Positions 15,149 to 25,932 of a DNA stretch of 64,000 bases are shown here, piece after piece. Origin of the DNA: CF-39 sp035651155 (GTDB lineage Bacteria > Chloroflexota > Limnocylindria > P2-11E); contig DASRGG010000036.1 of NCBI GenBank assembly GCA_035651155.1, positions 105,850 through 169,849 of the forward strand. The letters are read 5' to 3'. Positions within the stretch are counted from its first letter, which is position 1; each line of letters opens with the position of its first letter. The notes under the pieces were generated by a model. That model was given only the letters and a program-made list of their open reading frames with translations, was not told the origin of the DNA and searched no databases. Position numbers and translations under genes: made by a program.

Positions 15149-16683
15149 GCGGGGACCGGTGCGACCGCGAGGGGCAGCGTGAAGCTGAATGTGATGCCGC
15201 CGCCGCTGCGGGGCCGCGCCACGAGCGTGCCGCCATGTGCCTCCACGAGACCGCGTGCGACCGCGAGACCGAGGCCAATGCCCTTGCTCCCCGTTCCACC
15301 CGGTCGGATGAACGGATCGAACACGCGTGGGAGCGTCTCGATGGGCACGCCCGGACCGCGATCGGAGACCTCCACGACGAGCGATCCATCCGCCACGCGC
15401 GCCGAGATATCGATCCGCGTCCCGGCGGGCGTATGGCGCACCGCGTTCTCGACGAGATTGGTGAGGACCTCATCGATCTCGACGTAGTCGAGCGGCACCG
15501 GTGGAAGATCCTCGGGGATCGCGACGCGCAGGTCGTGCGTCGCGGCAAGCGTGCGAAGCCGTCCGACGACGTCGTCGACGAGCGCTCCGAAGTCGTACCA
15601 ACCGCGATCCGGCCTGAGGCTGCCCGATTCCATGCGAGAGAGATCCAGCAAGTTGGTGACGATCCGGCTCAAGCGACGCGCCTCCTCTTCGATGTCCGCC
15701 GCGAAGGTCTCGCGCTCGGCATCGGTCCACTCGACGTCCCGCTGACGGAGGCTTCCCGCCGAGGCGATGATCGACGCGAGCGGCGTGCGGAGATCGTGCG
15801 ACACCGCGTTCAGCAGAGCGCTCTTGAGCGTGTCCGTCCTGCGGAGCACCTCCGCCTCCGTGGCGCTCTCCCGGAGCCGTGCGCGCTCGACCGCATTCGC
15901 GATCTGCGCGGCGATCGCCGTGAGCAGCTTGTCGTTCGCGGACTCCACCGCGGAGTCGCCGCGAACGATCGCGAGCACGCCGATGCGCCGACCGGACGAC
16001 GCGAGCGGCATGACGTGGACGCGATGGTCGTCGGCCACGCCACCCGTCGGCGGAACGATGCGGATCCACCGCCGTCCGCGTGCGGGCCGACGCGTGCTCG
16101 ACGAGGATACCCACGACCGGATCGAGGTGACCGAGCGTCGGATCACCTCAGCGTCGCCGCTGGTGATGCGCTGTTCGCCCGTGTCGCCGGACAGCTCGAT
16201 CACGACCGACCGCAGCCGCAGCGTCTGGCGGAGCTGGTCGGCGACGGCGCGCAAGGAGGGGAGGAGCTCGGTTCCGACGAGCAGGTGTGCCACGCCGTAC
16301 AGGAGGGTCGCCTCCTGCTCGCGGCGAGCCGCCTCGATCGCCCTTCGGCGCTGATCGCCGGCGAGCTGCCCGGTGATCGCGCCGGTGAGCAGGAAGAGCA
16401 GGAGTGCCAGCCACTCGCTCGGATCCGCGACCGTGAACGTGTGGACCGGGTCGACGAAGAACCAGTCGAACATCAGGAACGCCGCGATGGACGCGGCGAT
16501 CGCCGGGCCACTGCCCGCGACGATGGCAGTCCCGATCACCGCGATGAGATACAGCATCGAGACGTTCGCGACGCGCCATTGCGGTTGGAGGGCTCCGATC
16601 ACCGCCGTCACGATGCTCACGCCGAGGAGCCCCAACACGTAGCCGCGCCCGTTGCGTGCGACGGCCGCCACGACCGCGCTCAC
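15145..16683 (-). CDS. KdpD-like sensor histidine kinase lacking the N-terminal KdpD/Usp domains
   Basis: The 512-residue kinase starts with four closely spaced membrane helices of the KdpD DUF4118 type (about residues 10-110, with DWFFVDPVHTFTVADPSEW), then a GAF-like region (120-270), the H-box VSHDLRTPL (His near residue 296) and a HATPase domain with NLVENAVRHTP, DRGPGVP and GLGLAVARGLVEAHGG. The cytosolic N-terminal KdpD sensor and Usp domains, about 400 residues in Escherichia coli KdpD, are absent. K+ or turgor sensing must then rest on the membrane and GAF parts or a separate Usp. The GTG is 6 nt after a TATGCT box. Confidence 0.88.
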   Translation of the reverse strand: MSAVVAAVARNGRGYVLGLLGVSIVTAVIGALQPQWRVANVSMLYLIAVIGTAIVAGSGPAIAASIAAFLMFDWFFVDPVHTFTVADPSEWLALLLFLLTGAITGQLAGDQRRRAIEAARREQEATLLYGVAHLLVGTELLPSLRAVADQLRQTLRLRSVVIELSGDTGEQRITSGDAEVIRRSVTSIRSWVSSSSTRRPARGRRWIRIVPPTGGVADDHRVHVMPLASSGRRIGVLAIVRGDSAVESANDKLLTAIAAQIANAVERARLRESATEAEVLRRTDTLKSALLNAVSHDLRTPLASIIASAGSLRQRDVEWTDAERETFAADIEEEARRLSRIVTNLLDLSRMESGSLRPDRGWYDFGALVDDVVGRLRTLAATHDLRVAIPEDLPPVPLDYVEIDEVLTNLVENAVRHTPAGTRIDISARVADGSLVVEVSDRGPGVPIETLPRVFDPFIRPGGTGSKGIGLGLAVARGLVEAHGGTLVARPRSGGGITFSFTLPLAVAPVPA

Positions 16684-16689
16684 ACGCCG

Positions 16690-16695
16690 AGCATA
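16690..16695 (-). promoter_or_regulatory. Putative -10 box of the KdpD-like kinase gene
   Basis: On the minus strand TATGCT ends 6 nt before the GTG start and no ribosome site is present, which fits leaderless initiation. Confidence 0.4.
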
Positions 16696-16728
16696 CGTCC
16701 GGTCAGGCTCGGCACCGCGTCGAACACG

Positions 16729-18057
16729 CTAGCCCGCGGGTGCCTCCGGTACGTCGGGCATCGCGAGTCCGCTGGCCACGCTGGTGAAGGCCGCCGCGTC
16801 GCGGACGCGCGAGCGCGGGAACCGCTTCGCGAGGAGCGTGCGGAACGCCGGGATCGCGCTCGAGCCGCCCGTGGTGACGACCTCGCCGACCTCCTGGGGA
16901 ACGACGCCGGCCTTCGCGAGCACCGCCTCCAGCAGCGCCTCGGTGTCGCGCAGCATCGGCGCGACGAGCGATTCGAAGCGCCCGCGCACGAGGCGCGCGT
17001 CCACGTCGACCGCGGCGCGGTGGTAGGAGAGGATCGCCGCCGCGAGGCGCGACAGCTCGATCTTCGTCCGGTCCGCAGCCATGAAGATCTCGTAGCCGAG
17101 CTGGAGCGAGATCGCGTCGCGCAGCGCCTCGAGCTCGCGCCGCGGCGCGCCCGCGCGCACGAGGTCGTCGAGCGCGTCGAGCAGCGGCTTCTCGTTCAAC
17201 GCCGACAGCGCGTGCCAGTCGTGCAGCGCGTTCACGATGAAGGCCGGAAGCCGCAGGCGCTTCGGCCCCCATTCGGCGCGCGAGCCGAGGCGCGGCGCGA
17301 CGGTGTCGTCGATGACGCGCTCGGTGCAGCGGTCGCCGCCGATGTCGCGCCCGGCCGTGGCGACGACGCGCAGCCGCTCGCCGTCGCGCTCGACGACCGC
17401 GAGGTCGAGCGTGCCGCCGCCGAAGTCGAACACGAGCGAGAGCCCGCGCGCGACGCCGGCGGAGTGCGCCGCGCCGACGGGCTCGTACGCGAGGCGCACC
17501 GAACGGAAGCCGGCCAGCTCCGCCGCCGCGCGCATGCGCGCGACGGCGCGCCGCTCCGCGGCCGCGCCGCCGACGTATTCGACGGGCCGGCCGATGGTGA
17601 TGTCGTCCGGGGCGGTACCCGAGAGCTCGCGCGCGCGCTCGCGGACGTGCGCGAGCACGATCGCGATGAGCTCCTCGAGGCCGCGTGCCTCGCCGAAGAC
17701 GTTCGTGCGCACGTCGAGCTCGTCGCCGAGGAACGATTTCAACGCCTGGAAGAGCCGGCCCGGCGAGTTGACGTCGCTGAGGATGTGCGCCTCGACCGGC
17801 TTCTGGAGCTTGTTCGACGATTGCAGCTTCACGCCGAGCGACACGAACTCGCGCTTGATCGCGCCGCGCGTGCGGTTATCGCCGAGGTACGCCTCGATGG
17901 CGGGTCGTCCGACGCTCGACGAGCCGTCGCGCCGAACGTAGAGGACCGTCGGCATCGCCGCGCCGGCGATCGGGTCGAGCGGCAGCACCTCGCTCCTCGC
18001 GCCGTCCCAGACCGCGAGCGAGGTGTTCGAAGTCCCGAAGTCGAGGCCGAATCGCAC
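16729..18057 (-). CDS. Hsp70-family protein (YegD-like)
   Basis: The 442-residue protein is an actin-fold ATPase of the Hsp70 family: GLDFGTSNTSLAV at the N-terminus (phosphate loop 1), VFDFGGGTLDLAV near residue 210 (phosphate loop 2) and TTGGSSAIPAF (adenosine loop). It ends shortly after the nucleotide-binding domain, so the peptide-binding domain and lid of DnaK are missing, as in YegD. Function of YegD-like proteins is poorly known. It is encoded near, but opposite to, the heat-shock operon, and shows no linkage to dnaJ or grpE on its own strand. Confidence 0.88.
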   Translation of the reverse strand: MRFGLDFGTSNTSLAVWDGARSEVLPLDPIAGAAMPTVLYVRRDGSSSVGRPAIEAYLGDNRTRGAIKREFVSLGVKLQSSNKLQKPVEAHILSDVNSPGRLFQALKSFLGDELDVRTNVFGEARGLEELIAIVLAHVRERARELSGTAPDDITIGRPVEYVGGAAAERRAVARMRAAAELAGFRSVRLAYEPVGAAHSAGVARGLSLVFDFGGGTLDLAVVERDGERLRVVATAGRDIGGDRCTERVIDDTVAPRLGSRAEWGPKRLRLPAFIVNALHDWHALSALNEKPLLDALDDLVRAGAPRRELEALRDAISLQLGYEIFMAADRTKIELSRLAAAILSYHRAAVDVDARLVRGRFESLVAPMLRDTEALLEAVLAKAGVVPQEVGEVVTTGGSSAIPAFRTLLAKRFPRSRVRDAAAFTSVASGLAMPDVPEAPAG

Positions 18058-18143
18058 GCTACCGCCTGCGCGGGAATGCGACGCCGTAGAGCGTCAGGCC
18101 GTCGATCGGCACGGGACGGCCATTGTGCGTGAACCGGCCGCGG

Positions 18144-18584
18144 TCAGCGGACGGCGGCCTTCAGCTTCTCGGCGAAGTGCTTCCGCAGCTTCGCCACCTT
18201 CGGCGCCGCGACGAGCCGGACGTACGGCTGGTCGGGGTGGTTCGCCGCGTAGTCCTGGTGGTACGCCTCGGCGGGGTAGAACCGGTCGAGCTTCGTGAGC
18301 TCGGTGGCGATCGGAGCGCCGAAGACCTTCGCCGCCTCGAGCTGGCGGATGTACGCCTCGGCGACGGCGCGCTCCTGCTCGTCGCCATAGCAGTCGGCCT
18401 GGGCCGCGGCGCCGCCGGCGTACCCGTTCACGACCTCGAGCACGCCGTCGAGCTGGCGGTAGACCGCCTCGACGCACCAGAAGCAGCCGCCCGCGAGCGC
18501 CACCCGGCGCTCGCCGGCGGTCTCCGGGCGGGGATCGAAGACGGGGTCGGGAAAGCGCTCAGGGGGAGAGGGGCACGGCGACAC
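18144..18584 (-). CDS. msrA: MsrA peptide-methionine (S)-S-oxide reductase with internal deletion
   Basis: The reading frame begins like MsrA (GGCFWCVEAVY with the catalytic Cys, then LDGVLEVVNGYAGG) and ends like MsrA (DEQERAVAEAYI, FYPAEAYHQDYAANHPDQPYV). The central segment of the family, about 50-60 residues with PTYE-V, TGHAE, HDPT and GTQYRS motifs, is missing, and the two ends are joined in frame at GYAGG-AAAQADCY-GDEQ. Catalytic Tyr and Asp positions of that segment are lost, so activity is doubtful. It may be a decayed gene or an assembly error. The GTG chosen avoids the upstream hairpin and the hspR operator; a longer frame back to 18698 would overlap that operator. Confidence 0.7.
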   Translation of the reverse strand: MSPCPSPPERFPDPVFDPRPETAGERRVALAGGCFWCVEAVYRQLDGVLEVVNGYAGGAAAQADCYGDEQERAVAEAYIRQLEAAKVFGAPIATELTKLDRFYPAEAYHQDYAANHPDQPYVRLVAAPKVAKLRKHFAEKLKAAVR

Positions 18585-18621
18585 CTCCAGGGGCACGAAC
18601 CGACTGCCTGGGGAGAGTGTT

Positions 18622-18643
18622 CCCCGGCCCGCGGTGGCCGGGG
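18622..18643. other. GC hairpin between msrA and hspR
   Basis: CCCCGGCC and GGCCGGGG flank a 6-nt loop. It lies in the msrA leader (minus strand) and upstream of the hspR promoter. Role unknown; it could act as a bidirectional insulator or a leader structure. Confidence 0.5.
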
Positions 18644-18676
18644 CGGCGGAGAGCGACTGCCCGCGCGACGGGAAGA

Positions 18677-18701
18677 CTCTTGACAACAATGTTGTCATGA
18701 G
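18677..18701 (+). promoter_or_regulatory. HAIR-like operator overlapping the hspR promoter
   Basis: A 25-bp palindrome has 12-nt arms with one mismatch around a single central A (left arm CTCTTGACAACA, right arm TGTTGTCATGAG). Read as CTTGACA-N7-TGTCATG it has the same geometry as the known HspR operator (HAIR, CTTGAGT-N7-ACTCAAG). It contains a TTGACA -35 hexamer at 18680-18685, followed 17 nt later by TATGAA at 18703-18708. A repressor bound here would block RNA polymerase, so HspR autorepression is the natural reading. Confidence 0.7.
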
Positions 18702-18703
18702 AT

Positions 18704-19075
18704 ATGAAAAGTGCCGTGGTACGTGGCAGTCGGCCGGTGTACGTCATCTCGATCGCCGCGAGCCTCGCCGGGTGCCATCCGCGCACGCTGAGGATCTACG
18801 AGGAGGAGGGGCTGCTCGAGCCCGTACGGACGGAAACGAACATCCGCCTCTACTCCGACGATGATCTGCGGCGCGTGCGGGTGATCCGCTACCTCACGCA
18901 GGTGCGAGGCGTGAACCTCGCGGGGGTGAAGCTGCTCCTGCAGCTGCAGGATGCCGCGGACCTGCTGGACGAGATCGCACGGCAGGTCGGCGAGGACGGC
19001 GCGGACGGCGAGGACGACACGGCCGGCGACGGCGGCGCCGGGCCACGTCGGAGAAACGGACCCACGCGCGTGTGA
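18704..19075 (+). CDS. hspR: HspR-like MerR-family heat-shock repressor
   Basis: The protein (123 residues from ATG, 119 from the in-frame GTG at 18716) has a MerR helix-turn-helix: VYVISIAASLAGCHPRTLR, IYEEEGLLEPVRTETN and LYSDDDL, then LTQVRGVNLAGVKLLLQLQD, which is diagnostic for HspR. The C-terminal 40 residues are acidic and Gly-rich. HspR represses chaperone operons and is titrated by DnaK in Streptomyces. The -10 box overlaps the ATG, so the transcript should begin near 18715 and GTG 18716 may be the true, leaderless start. It heads hsp20, lon, dnaJ and clpB. Confidence 0.92.
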   Translation: MKSAVVRGSRPVYVISIAASLAGCHPRTLRIYEEEGLLEPVRTETNIRLYSDDDLRRVRVIRYLTQVRGVNLAGVKLLLQLQDAADLLDEIARQVGEDGADGEDDTAGDGGAGPRRRNGPTRV

Positions 19076-19099
19076 ACAATCGGGAAAGGAGTGACGTCT

Positions 19100-19546
19100 A
19101 TGACCCTTACGCGCTTTTCGCCGATGAGCGACTTCGTGTCTCTTCGCGAGGCCATGGATCGTCTCTTCGAGCACAGCTTCATCGGGCCCACCACCTGGAC
19201 CGGCCTGCCCGCTGGCCAGGTCGCGGTTCCGGTGGACCTCTGGGAGACGAAGGACGCCTATCACCTGCGTGCCGACCTGCCGGGCCTCGCCCCGGACGCG
19301 ATCGACATCAACGCGACCGCCGATACGGTCTCGATCGCCGGCGAGATGAAGGCGCAGACCGACGTGACCAGCGAGGGCTGGCTGCGTCAGGAGCGCCGCA
19401 CCGGCAAGTTCCAGCGCGCCTTCACGCTCCCGGTCCAGATCGATCCGGACAAGGTCAAGGCGAGCTTCGAGCATGGCGTGCTCGAGCTCGTGCTCCCGAA
19501 GGCGGAGCAGCTGAGGGCTCGAAGCATCAAGGTGAGCGCGAAGTAG
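19100..19546 (+). CDS. Small heat-shock protein Hsp20
   Basis: The 148-residue product has a short N-terminal arm (FVSLREAMDRLFEHSF) and an alpha-crystallin domain from about residue 45 (VPVDLWETKDAYHLRADLPG, then GKFQRAFTLP and FEHGVLELVLPKAEQ). It is an ATP-independent holdase of the cytosol. AAAGGAG lies 8 nt before the ATG, which favours this start over the GTG 9 nt upstream. It follows hspR by 24 nt and is probably on the same transcript. Confidence 0.95.
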   Translation: MTLTRFSPMSDFVSLREAMDRLFEHSFIGPTTWTGLPAGQVAVPVDLWETKDAYHLRADLPGLAPDAIDINATADTVSIAGEMKAQTDVTSEGWLRQERRTGKFQRAFTLPVQIDPDKVKASFEHGVLELVLPKAEQLRARSIKVSAK

Positions 19547-19569
19547 GCGCCCACCGGAAGAGACGTGTC

Positions 19570-19600
19570 GCGGCCGGCGCGGAATCTCCGCACCGGCCGC
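19570..19600 (+). terminator. Strong hairpin after hsp20 (terminator, attenuator or processing site)
   Basis: GCGGCCGG-C-GCGGA and TCCGC-A-CCGGCCGC pair as a 13-bp stem with one C-A mismatch and an ATC loop. There is no U-tract; TTCCTCTT follows loosely. It sits in the 98-nt gap before lon, so it could lower lon read-through or protect the hsp20 message. Confidence 0.5.
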
Positions 19601-19644
19601 GCCGTTCCTCTTGAGAGACCCACGCGAGGGAAAGGACGGACACA

Positions 19645-22146
19645 ATGAGCGAAGACATGAAGGACACGAAGGCGACGGGCGACCGTCCGTACCCGAACGA
19701 GGTGACACTCGTTCCGCTGCGGGAGATGGTCGTCTTCCCGAAGCTCGTCGTCCCGCTGGGCGTGGGCCGTGAGAAGTCCGTCGCCGCGGTCACGACCGCG
19801 ATGAACGAAGAGCGCCGTCTGGTGATCCTGGCGGCGCAGCGTGATGCCGAGATCGACGATCCGCAGCCCGATCAGATCCACAACGTCGGCACCATCGCCG
19901 AGATCGTGCGCCTCCTGCGCATCCCGGATGGGAGCGCCCAGATCATCGTGCAGGGCGTGCAGCGCGTCCGCATCACCGGCTATCTGCCGGAGACGCGCTT
20001 CTTCAAGGTGGCGTTCGAGCCGATCGTCGAGGACCTCGGCGATCCCGTCGAACGCGAGGCGCAGCTGCGCAACGTGAAGGCGCTCTTCGACCGCTACGTC
20101 GACAACGGCGGCGCGATCCTGCCCGAGCTCGCCATGACCGCGAAGAACACCGACGACCCGGCGCACTTCGCCGACCTCGTCGCGTCGAGCCCGGACCTGT
20201 CGCTCGAGCAGCGTCAGCAGCTCCTCGAGCAGCGTTCGGTCATCGAACGGCTGCGGTTCCTCGCGGTCTTCCTCGCGAAGCAGAACGAGATCCTCGAGCT
20301 GAAGCAGAAGATCCAGAGCGAGGTCCAGCAGACCCTCGACAAGACGCAGCGCGAGTACATCCTGCGCGAGCAGATGAAGGCGATCCAGAAGGAGCTCGGC
20401 GACGACGATCAGACGGCGGAAGTGCGCGAGCTCAAGGAGAAAATCGAGCAGGCCGGCATGCCCGAGAACGTCAAGGAAAAGGCGCTCAAGGAGGTCGGCC
20501 GCCTCGAGAAGATCCCGCAGGCCTCTCCGGAGACGGGCGTGATCCGCACGTACGTCGACTGGCTCATCTCGCTGCCGTGGAACAAGGCCGCGAGCGACGA
20601 CTGGGACATCCAGAAGGCCGCCCAGATCCTCGACGAGGATCACTACGGCCTGCCCAAGATCAAGGACCGGATCATCGAGTACATGGCGGTGCGCAAGCTG
20701 AGCCGCAACCTGCGCGCGCCGATCCTGTGCTTCGTGGGACCGCCCGGCGTGGGGAAGACCTCACTCGGCAAGTCCATCGCGCGCGCGATGGGCCGCAAGT
20801 TCATCCGCATGTCGCTCGGCGGGATCCGCGACGAGGCGGAGATCCGCGGTCACCGGCGCACCTACGTGGGCGCGCTGCCCGGCCGCATCCTGCAGAACAT
20901 GAAGACCGCGGGCGAGGTGAACCCGGTGTTCATGCTCGACGAGATCGACAAGGTCGGCGCGGACTTCCGCGGCGACCCGAGCTCGGCGCTCCTCGAGGTC
21001 CTCGACCCCGAGCAGAACAACACGTTCACCGACCACTACCTCGAGGTGCCGTACGACCTCTCGAAGGTCATCTTCATCACGACGGCGAACGTCGAGGACA
21101 CGATCATCCCGCCGCTCCGCGACCGGATGGAGATCATCCGGCTGCCCGGCTACACCGAGGACGAGAAGCTCGCGATCGCGCGTGGCTACCTCGTGCCGCG
21201 GCAGCTGAAGCAGCACGGCCTCATGCCGGCCGACAATCCCGAAGCGGGCAAGGACGGCGGCGTGGACGCGACGGAGCCGACGAAGAACGCCGAGAGCGTC
21301 ACCGGCGAGACGCGGCTCGTCATCCAGGACGACGTGCTTCGCGAGCTCGTCCGCCGCTACACGCGGGAGGCCGGGGTCCGGAACCTCGAGCGCGAGATCG
21401 GCACGATCTGCCGCAAGGTCGCGCGCATGATCGCCGAGGGCAAGGCCGACAAGGTGGTGGTCACGCCCGAGACGCTCTCCGAGTACCTCGGGCCGCAGCG
21501 CTTCGACTACGGTCTCGCCGAGGAGGAGGACCAGGTCGGCGCGGTCACCGGTGTCTCGGTCTCCGAGCACGGTGGCGACACGCTCACCGTCGAGGCCACG
21601 GTCATCGACGGCAAGGACGAGGACTTCCTGCTCACCGGGCAGATCGGCAAGGTCATGGAGGAGTCCGCGCGCGCCGCGCTCAGCTACGTGCGCTCGCATC
21701 AGGCCGAGTTCGGCATCCCGAAGGGCTTCTTCGAGGATCACGCCATGCACATCCACGTGCCCGCGGGAGCGATCCCGAAGGACGGTCCGTCGGCCGGCGT
21801 GACCATGGCCACGGCCATCGTCTCCGCCCTGTCAGGCCGTCGCGTGCGGCGCGACGTCGCGATGACCGGCGAGATCACGCTCCGCGGCCGCGTCCTTCCC
21901 ATCGGAGGCGTGAAGGAGAAGCTGCTCGCCGCGCACCGCGCGGGGATCAAGACCTTCATCCTCCCGGAGAAGAACAAGAAAGATCTCGTCGACATCCCGA
22001 AGGAGGTCCTCGAGACGGTCGAGATCAAGCCCGTGGCGCAGATCGACGACGTCCTGAAGATCGCCCTCGCGCCCGGTCAGCCGACGTTGACGCCGGCGCA
22101 GATCGAGGCGTCGAGGGCGGCGGCGGCGGCACCGCCGGCCCACTAA
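19645..22146 (+). CDS. lon: ATP-dependent protease Lon
   Basis: The 833-residue protein has the LonA plan: N-terminal substrate domain (VTLVPLREMVVFPKLVVPLGVGRE), coiled-coil linker (residues 200-300), AAA+ module with Walker A GPPGVGKT near 363 and Walker B FMLDEIDKVG, and the protease domain with catalytic Ser in KDGPSAG near 715 and Lys about 43 residues later. An insertion of about 25 polar residues (around EAGKDGGVDATEPTKNAES) lies in the AAA+ lid between QLKQHG and the RLVIQDD helix. GAAAGGA stands a little before the ATG. Placement in an HspR operon fits protein quality control. Confidence 0.97.
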   Translation: MSEDMKDTKATGDRPYPNEVTLVPLREMVVFPKLVVPLGVGREKSVAAVTTAMNEERRLVILAAQRDAEIDDPQPDQIHNVGTIAEIVRLLRIPDGSAQIIVQGVQRVRITGYLPETRFFKVAFEPIVEDLGDPVEREAQLRNVKALFDRYVDNGGAILPELAMTAKNTDDPAHFADLVASSPDLSLEQRQQLLEQRSVIERLRFLAVFLAKQNEILELKQKIQSEVQQTLDKTQREYILREQMKAIQKELGDDDQTAEVRELKEKIEQAGMPENVKEKALKEVGRLEKIPQASPETGVIRTYVDWLISLPWNKAASDDWDIQKAAQILDEDHYGLPKIKDRIIEYMAVRKLSRNLRAPILCFVGPPGVGKTSLGKSIARAMGRKFIRMSLGGIRDEAEIRGHRRTYVGALPGRILQNMKTAGEVNPVFMLDEIDKVGADFRGDPSSALLEVLDPEQNNTFTDHYLEVPYDLSKVIFITTANVEDTIIPPLRDRMEIIRLPGYTEDEKLAIARGYLVPRQLKQHGLMPADNPEAGKDGGVDATEPTKNAESVTGETRLVIQDDVLRELVRRYTREAGVRNLEREIGTICRKVARMIAEGKADKVVVTPETLSEYLGPQRFDYGLAEEEDQVGAVTGVSVSEHGGDTLTVEATVIDGKDEDFLLTGQIGKVMEESARAALSYVRSHQAEFGIPKGFFEDHAMHIHVPAGAIPKDGPSAGVTMATAIVSALSGRRVRRDVAMTGEITLRGRVLPIGGVKEKLLAAHRAGIKTFILPEKNKKDLVDIPKEVLETVEIKPVAQIDDVLKIALAPGQPTLTPAQIEASRAAAAAPPAH

Positions 22147-22158
22147 CAGGGGGACCGC

Positions 22159-23127
22159 ATGCCGGTCGAGTACAAGGACTACTACAAGATCCTCGGCGTC
22201 TCGAAGAACGCGACGACCGAGGAGATCAAGAGGGCGTACCGGAAGCTGGCCCGGCAGTACCACCCTGACATCAACAGAAGACCGGAGGCCGAGCGGCGCT
22301 TCAAGGAGATCAACGAGGCCAACGAGGTCCTCTCCGATCCCGAGAAGCGCCGCCGGTACGACGAGGTCGGCCCGGACTGGGCCCGCTATCAGAACGCTCC
22401 GGGCGGCGCCGGGAACGGCGGTGGATTCCACTGGATCTACCGGGGCCAGCCCGGTGCCGGCGGCACGTTCAACGGAGAAGGTCTCGGGGACTTCTCCGAT
22501 TTCTTCCAGACGCTCTTCGGCGGCGGCGGCGGATTCGCCGCGGAGGATCTCTTCCGCGGACGTACCGGACGACGCTCGCGCGTCGCGCCGGGCGTCGACC
22601 TCGAGTCCGAGCTCGAGATCACGCTGGCAGAGGCCTTCAAGGGCGGCCAGCGAACGATCGAGGTCTCGGACGAGCACGGGCGTACGCGCACGCTCACGGT
22701 GAAGATCCCGGCGGGCGTCCGCGACGGACAGCGCATCCGCCTCGCCGGCCAGGGCGGCGCCGGACAGAATGGCGGGCCGCGCGGTGACCTGTATCTCAAG
22801 GTGCGCATGCGGCCGCACCCGGTCTTCACGCGCGATGGCGACGACCTGCGGATGGAGCTGCCGGTCGCGATGCACGAAGCGCTCCTTGGCGCCGAGGTGA
22901 CCCTTCCGACGCTGAAAGGACGCGTCTCGCTCCGCATCCCGCCCGAGACGCAGAACGGACGGACCATCCGGCTCGCGGGGCAGGGGATGCCGCGCGGGAT
23001 CGGCGGGTCGGGCGACCTCTACGTCACGGTCCGCGTCGTGTTGCCCACGAAGCTCACCGACGAGGACCGCGAATGCATCCGGAAGATCGGCGAGCGACAG
23101 GAAGATCCAAGAAGGCACCTGCTATAG
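22159..23127 (+). CDS. DnaJ/CbpA-type co-chaperone (class II)
   Basis: The 322-residue protein has a J domain with HPD (residues 8-72; KDYYKILGVSKNA, QYHPDIN), a Gly/Phe-rich linker with GGGGGFAAEDLF and two beta-barrel C-terminal domains (LTVKIPAGVRDGQRIRLAGQG, then VTLPTLKGRVSLRIP). The zinc-finger repeats of class I DnaJ are absent, so it is CbpA-like. It begins 12 nt after lon. It should stimulate a DnaK encoded elsewhere. Confidence 0.93.
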   Translation: MPVEYKDYYKILGVSKNATTEEIKRAYRKLARQYHPDINRRPEAERRFKEINEANEVLSDPEKRRRYDEVGPDWARYQNAPGGAGNGGGFHWIYRGQPGAGGTFNGEGLGDFSDFFQTLFGGGGGFAAEDLFRGRTGRRSRVAPGVDLESELEITLAEAFKGGQRTIEVSDEHGRTRTLTVKIPAGVRDGQRIRLAGQGGAGQNGGPRGDLYLKVRMRPHPVFTRDGDDLRMELPVAMHEALLGAEVTLPTLKGRVSLRIPPETQNGRTIRLAGQGMPRGIGGSGDLYVTVRVVLPTKLTDEDRECIRKIGERQEDPRRHLL

Positions 23128-23239
23128 GAGCTGGAGACCGGAACGTGATTGAGCGAGGAGGGGCTTTGCCCCGACGAGCGAATCCACCAGCCCTGAGCGT
23201 GTCTCCTGGCCGCAGGCCAGAGATTGAGAAGGTAACGAA
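23128..23239 (+). other. Gap between dnaJ and clpB with two small hairpins
   Basis: GGGGC-TTT-GCCCC (23160-23172) and CTGGCC-GCA-GGCCAG (23206-23220, extended by TCT/AGA past a bulge) are visible. The second ends about 19 nt before the clpB start and could be a second promoter-proximal or RNA-processing element. Confidence 0.4.
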
Positions 23240-25882
<2,643 letters not shown>

Positions 25883-25926
25883 CTTTCGCGCTCGCCGCGT
25901 CGCTGCGCTCTTGGGGGCTCGCTGGG

Positions 25927-25932
25927 TAGGCT
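25927..25932 (+). promoter_or_regulatory. Putative -10 box of the M28 peptidase gene
   Basis: TAGGCT ends 6 nt before an in-frame GTG (25939) and abuts the GTG at 25933. This supports a leaderless start at 25939, two codons inside the annotated frame. Confidence 0.35.

Noticed and set aside
18585..18698. Longer msrA beginning at ATG 18698
   Set aside because: It would run through the HspR operator and a GC hairpin, and these 38 residues show no MsrA similarity or signal peptide.
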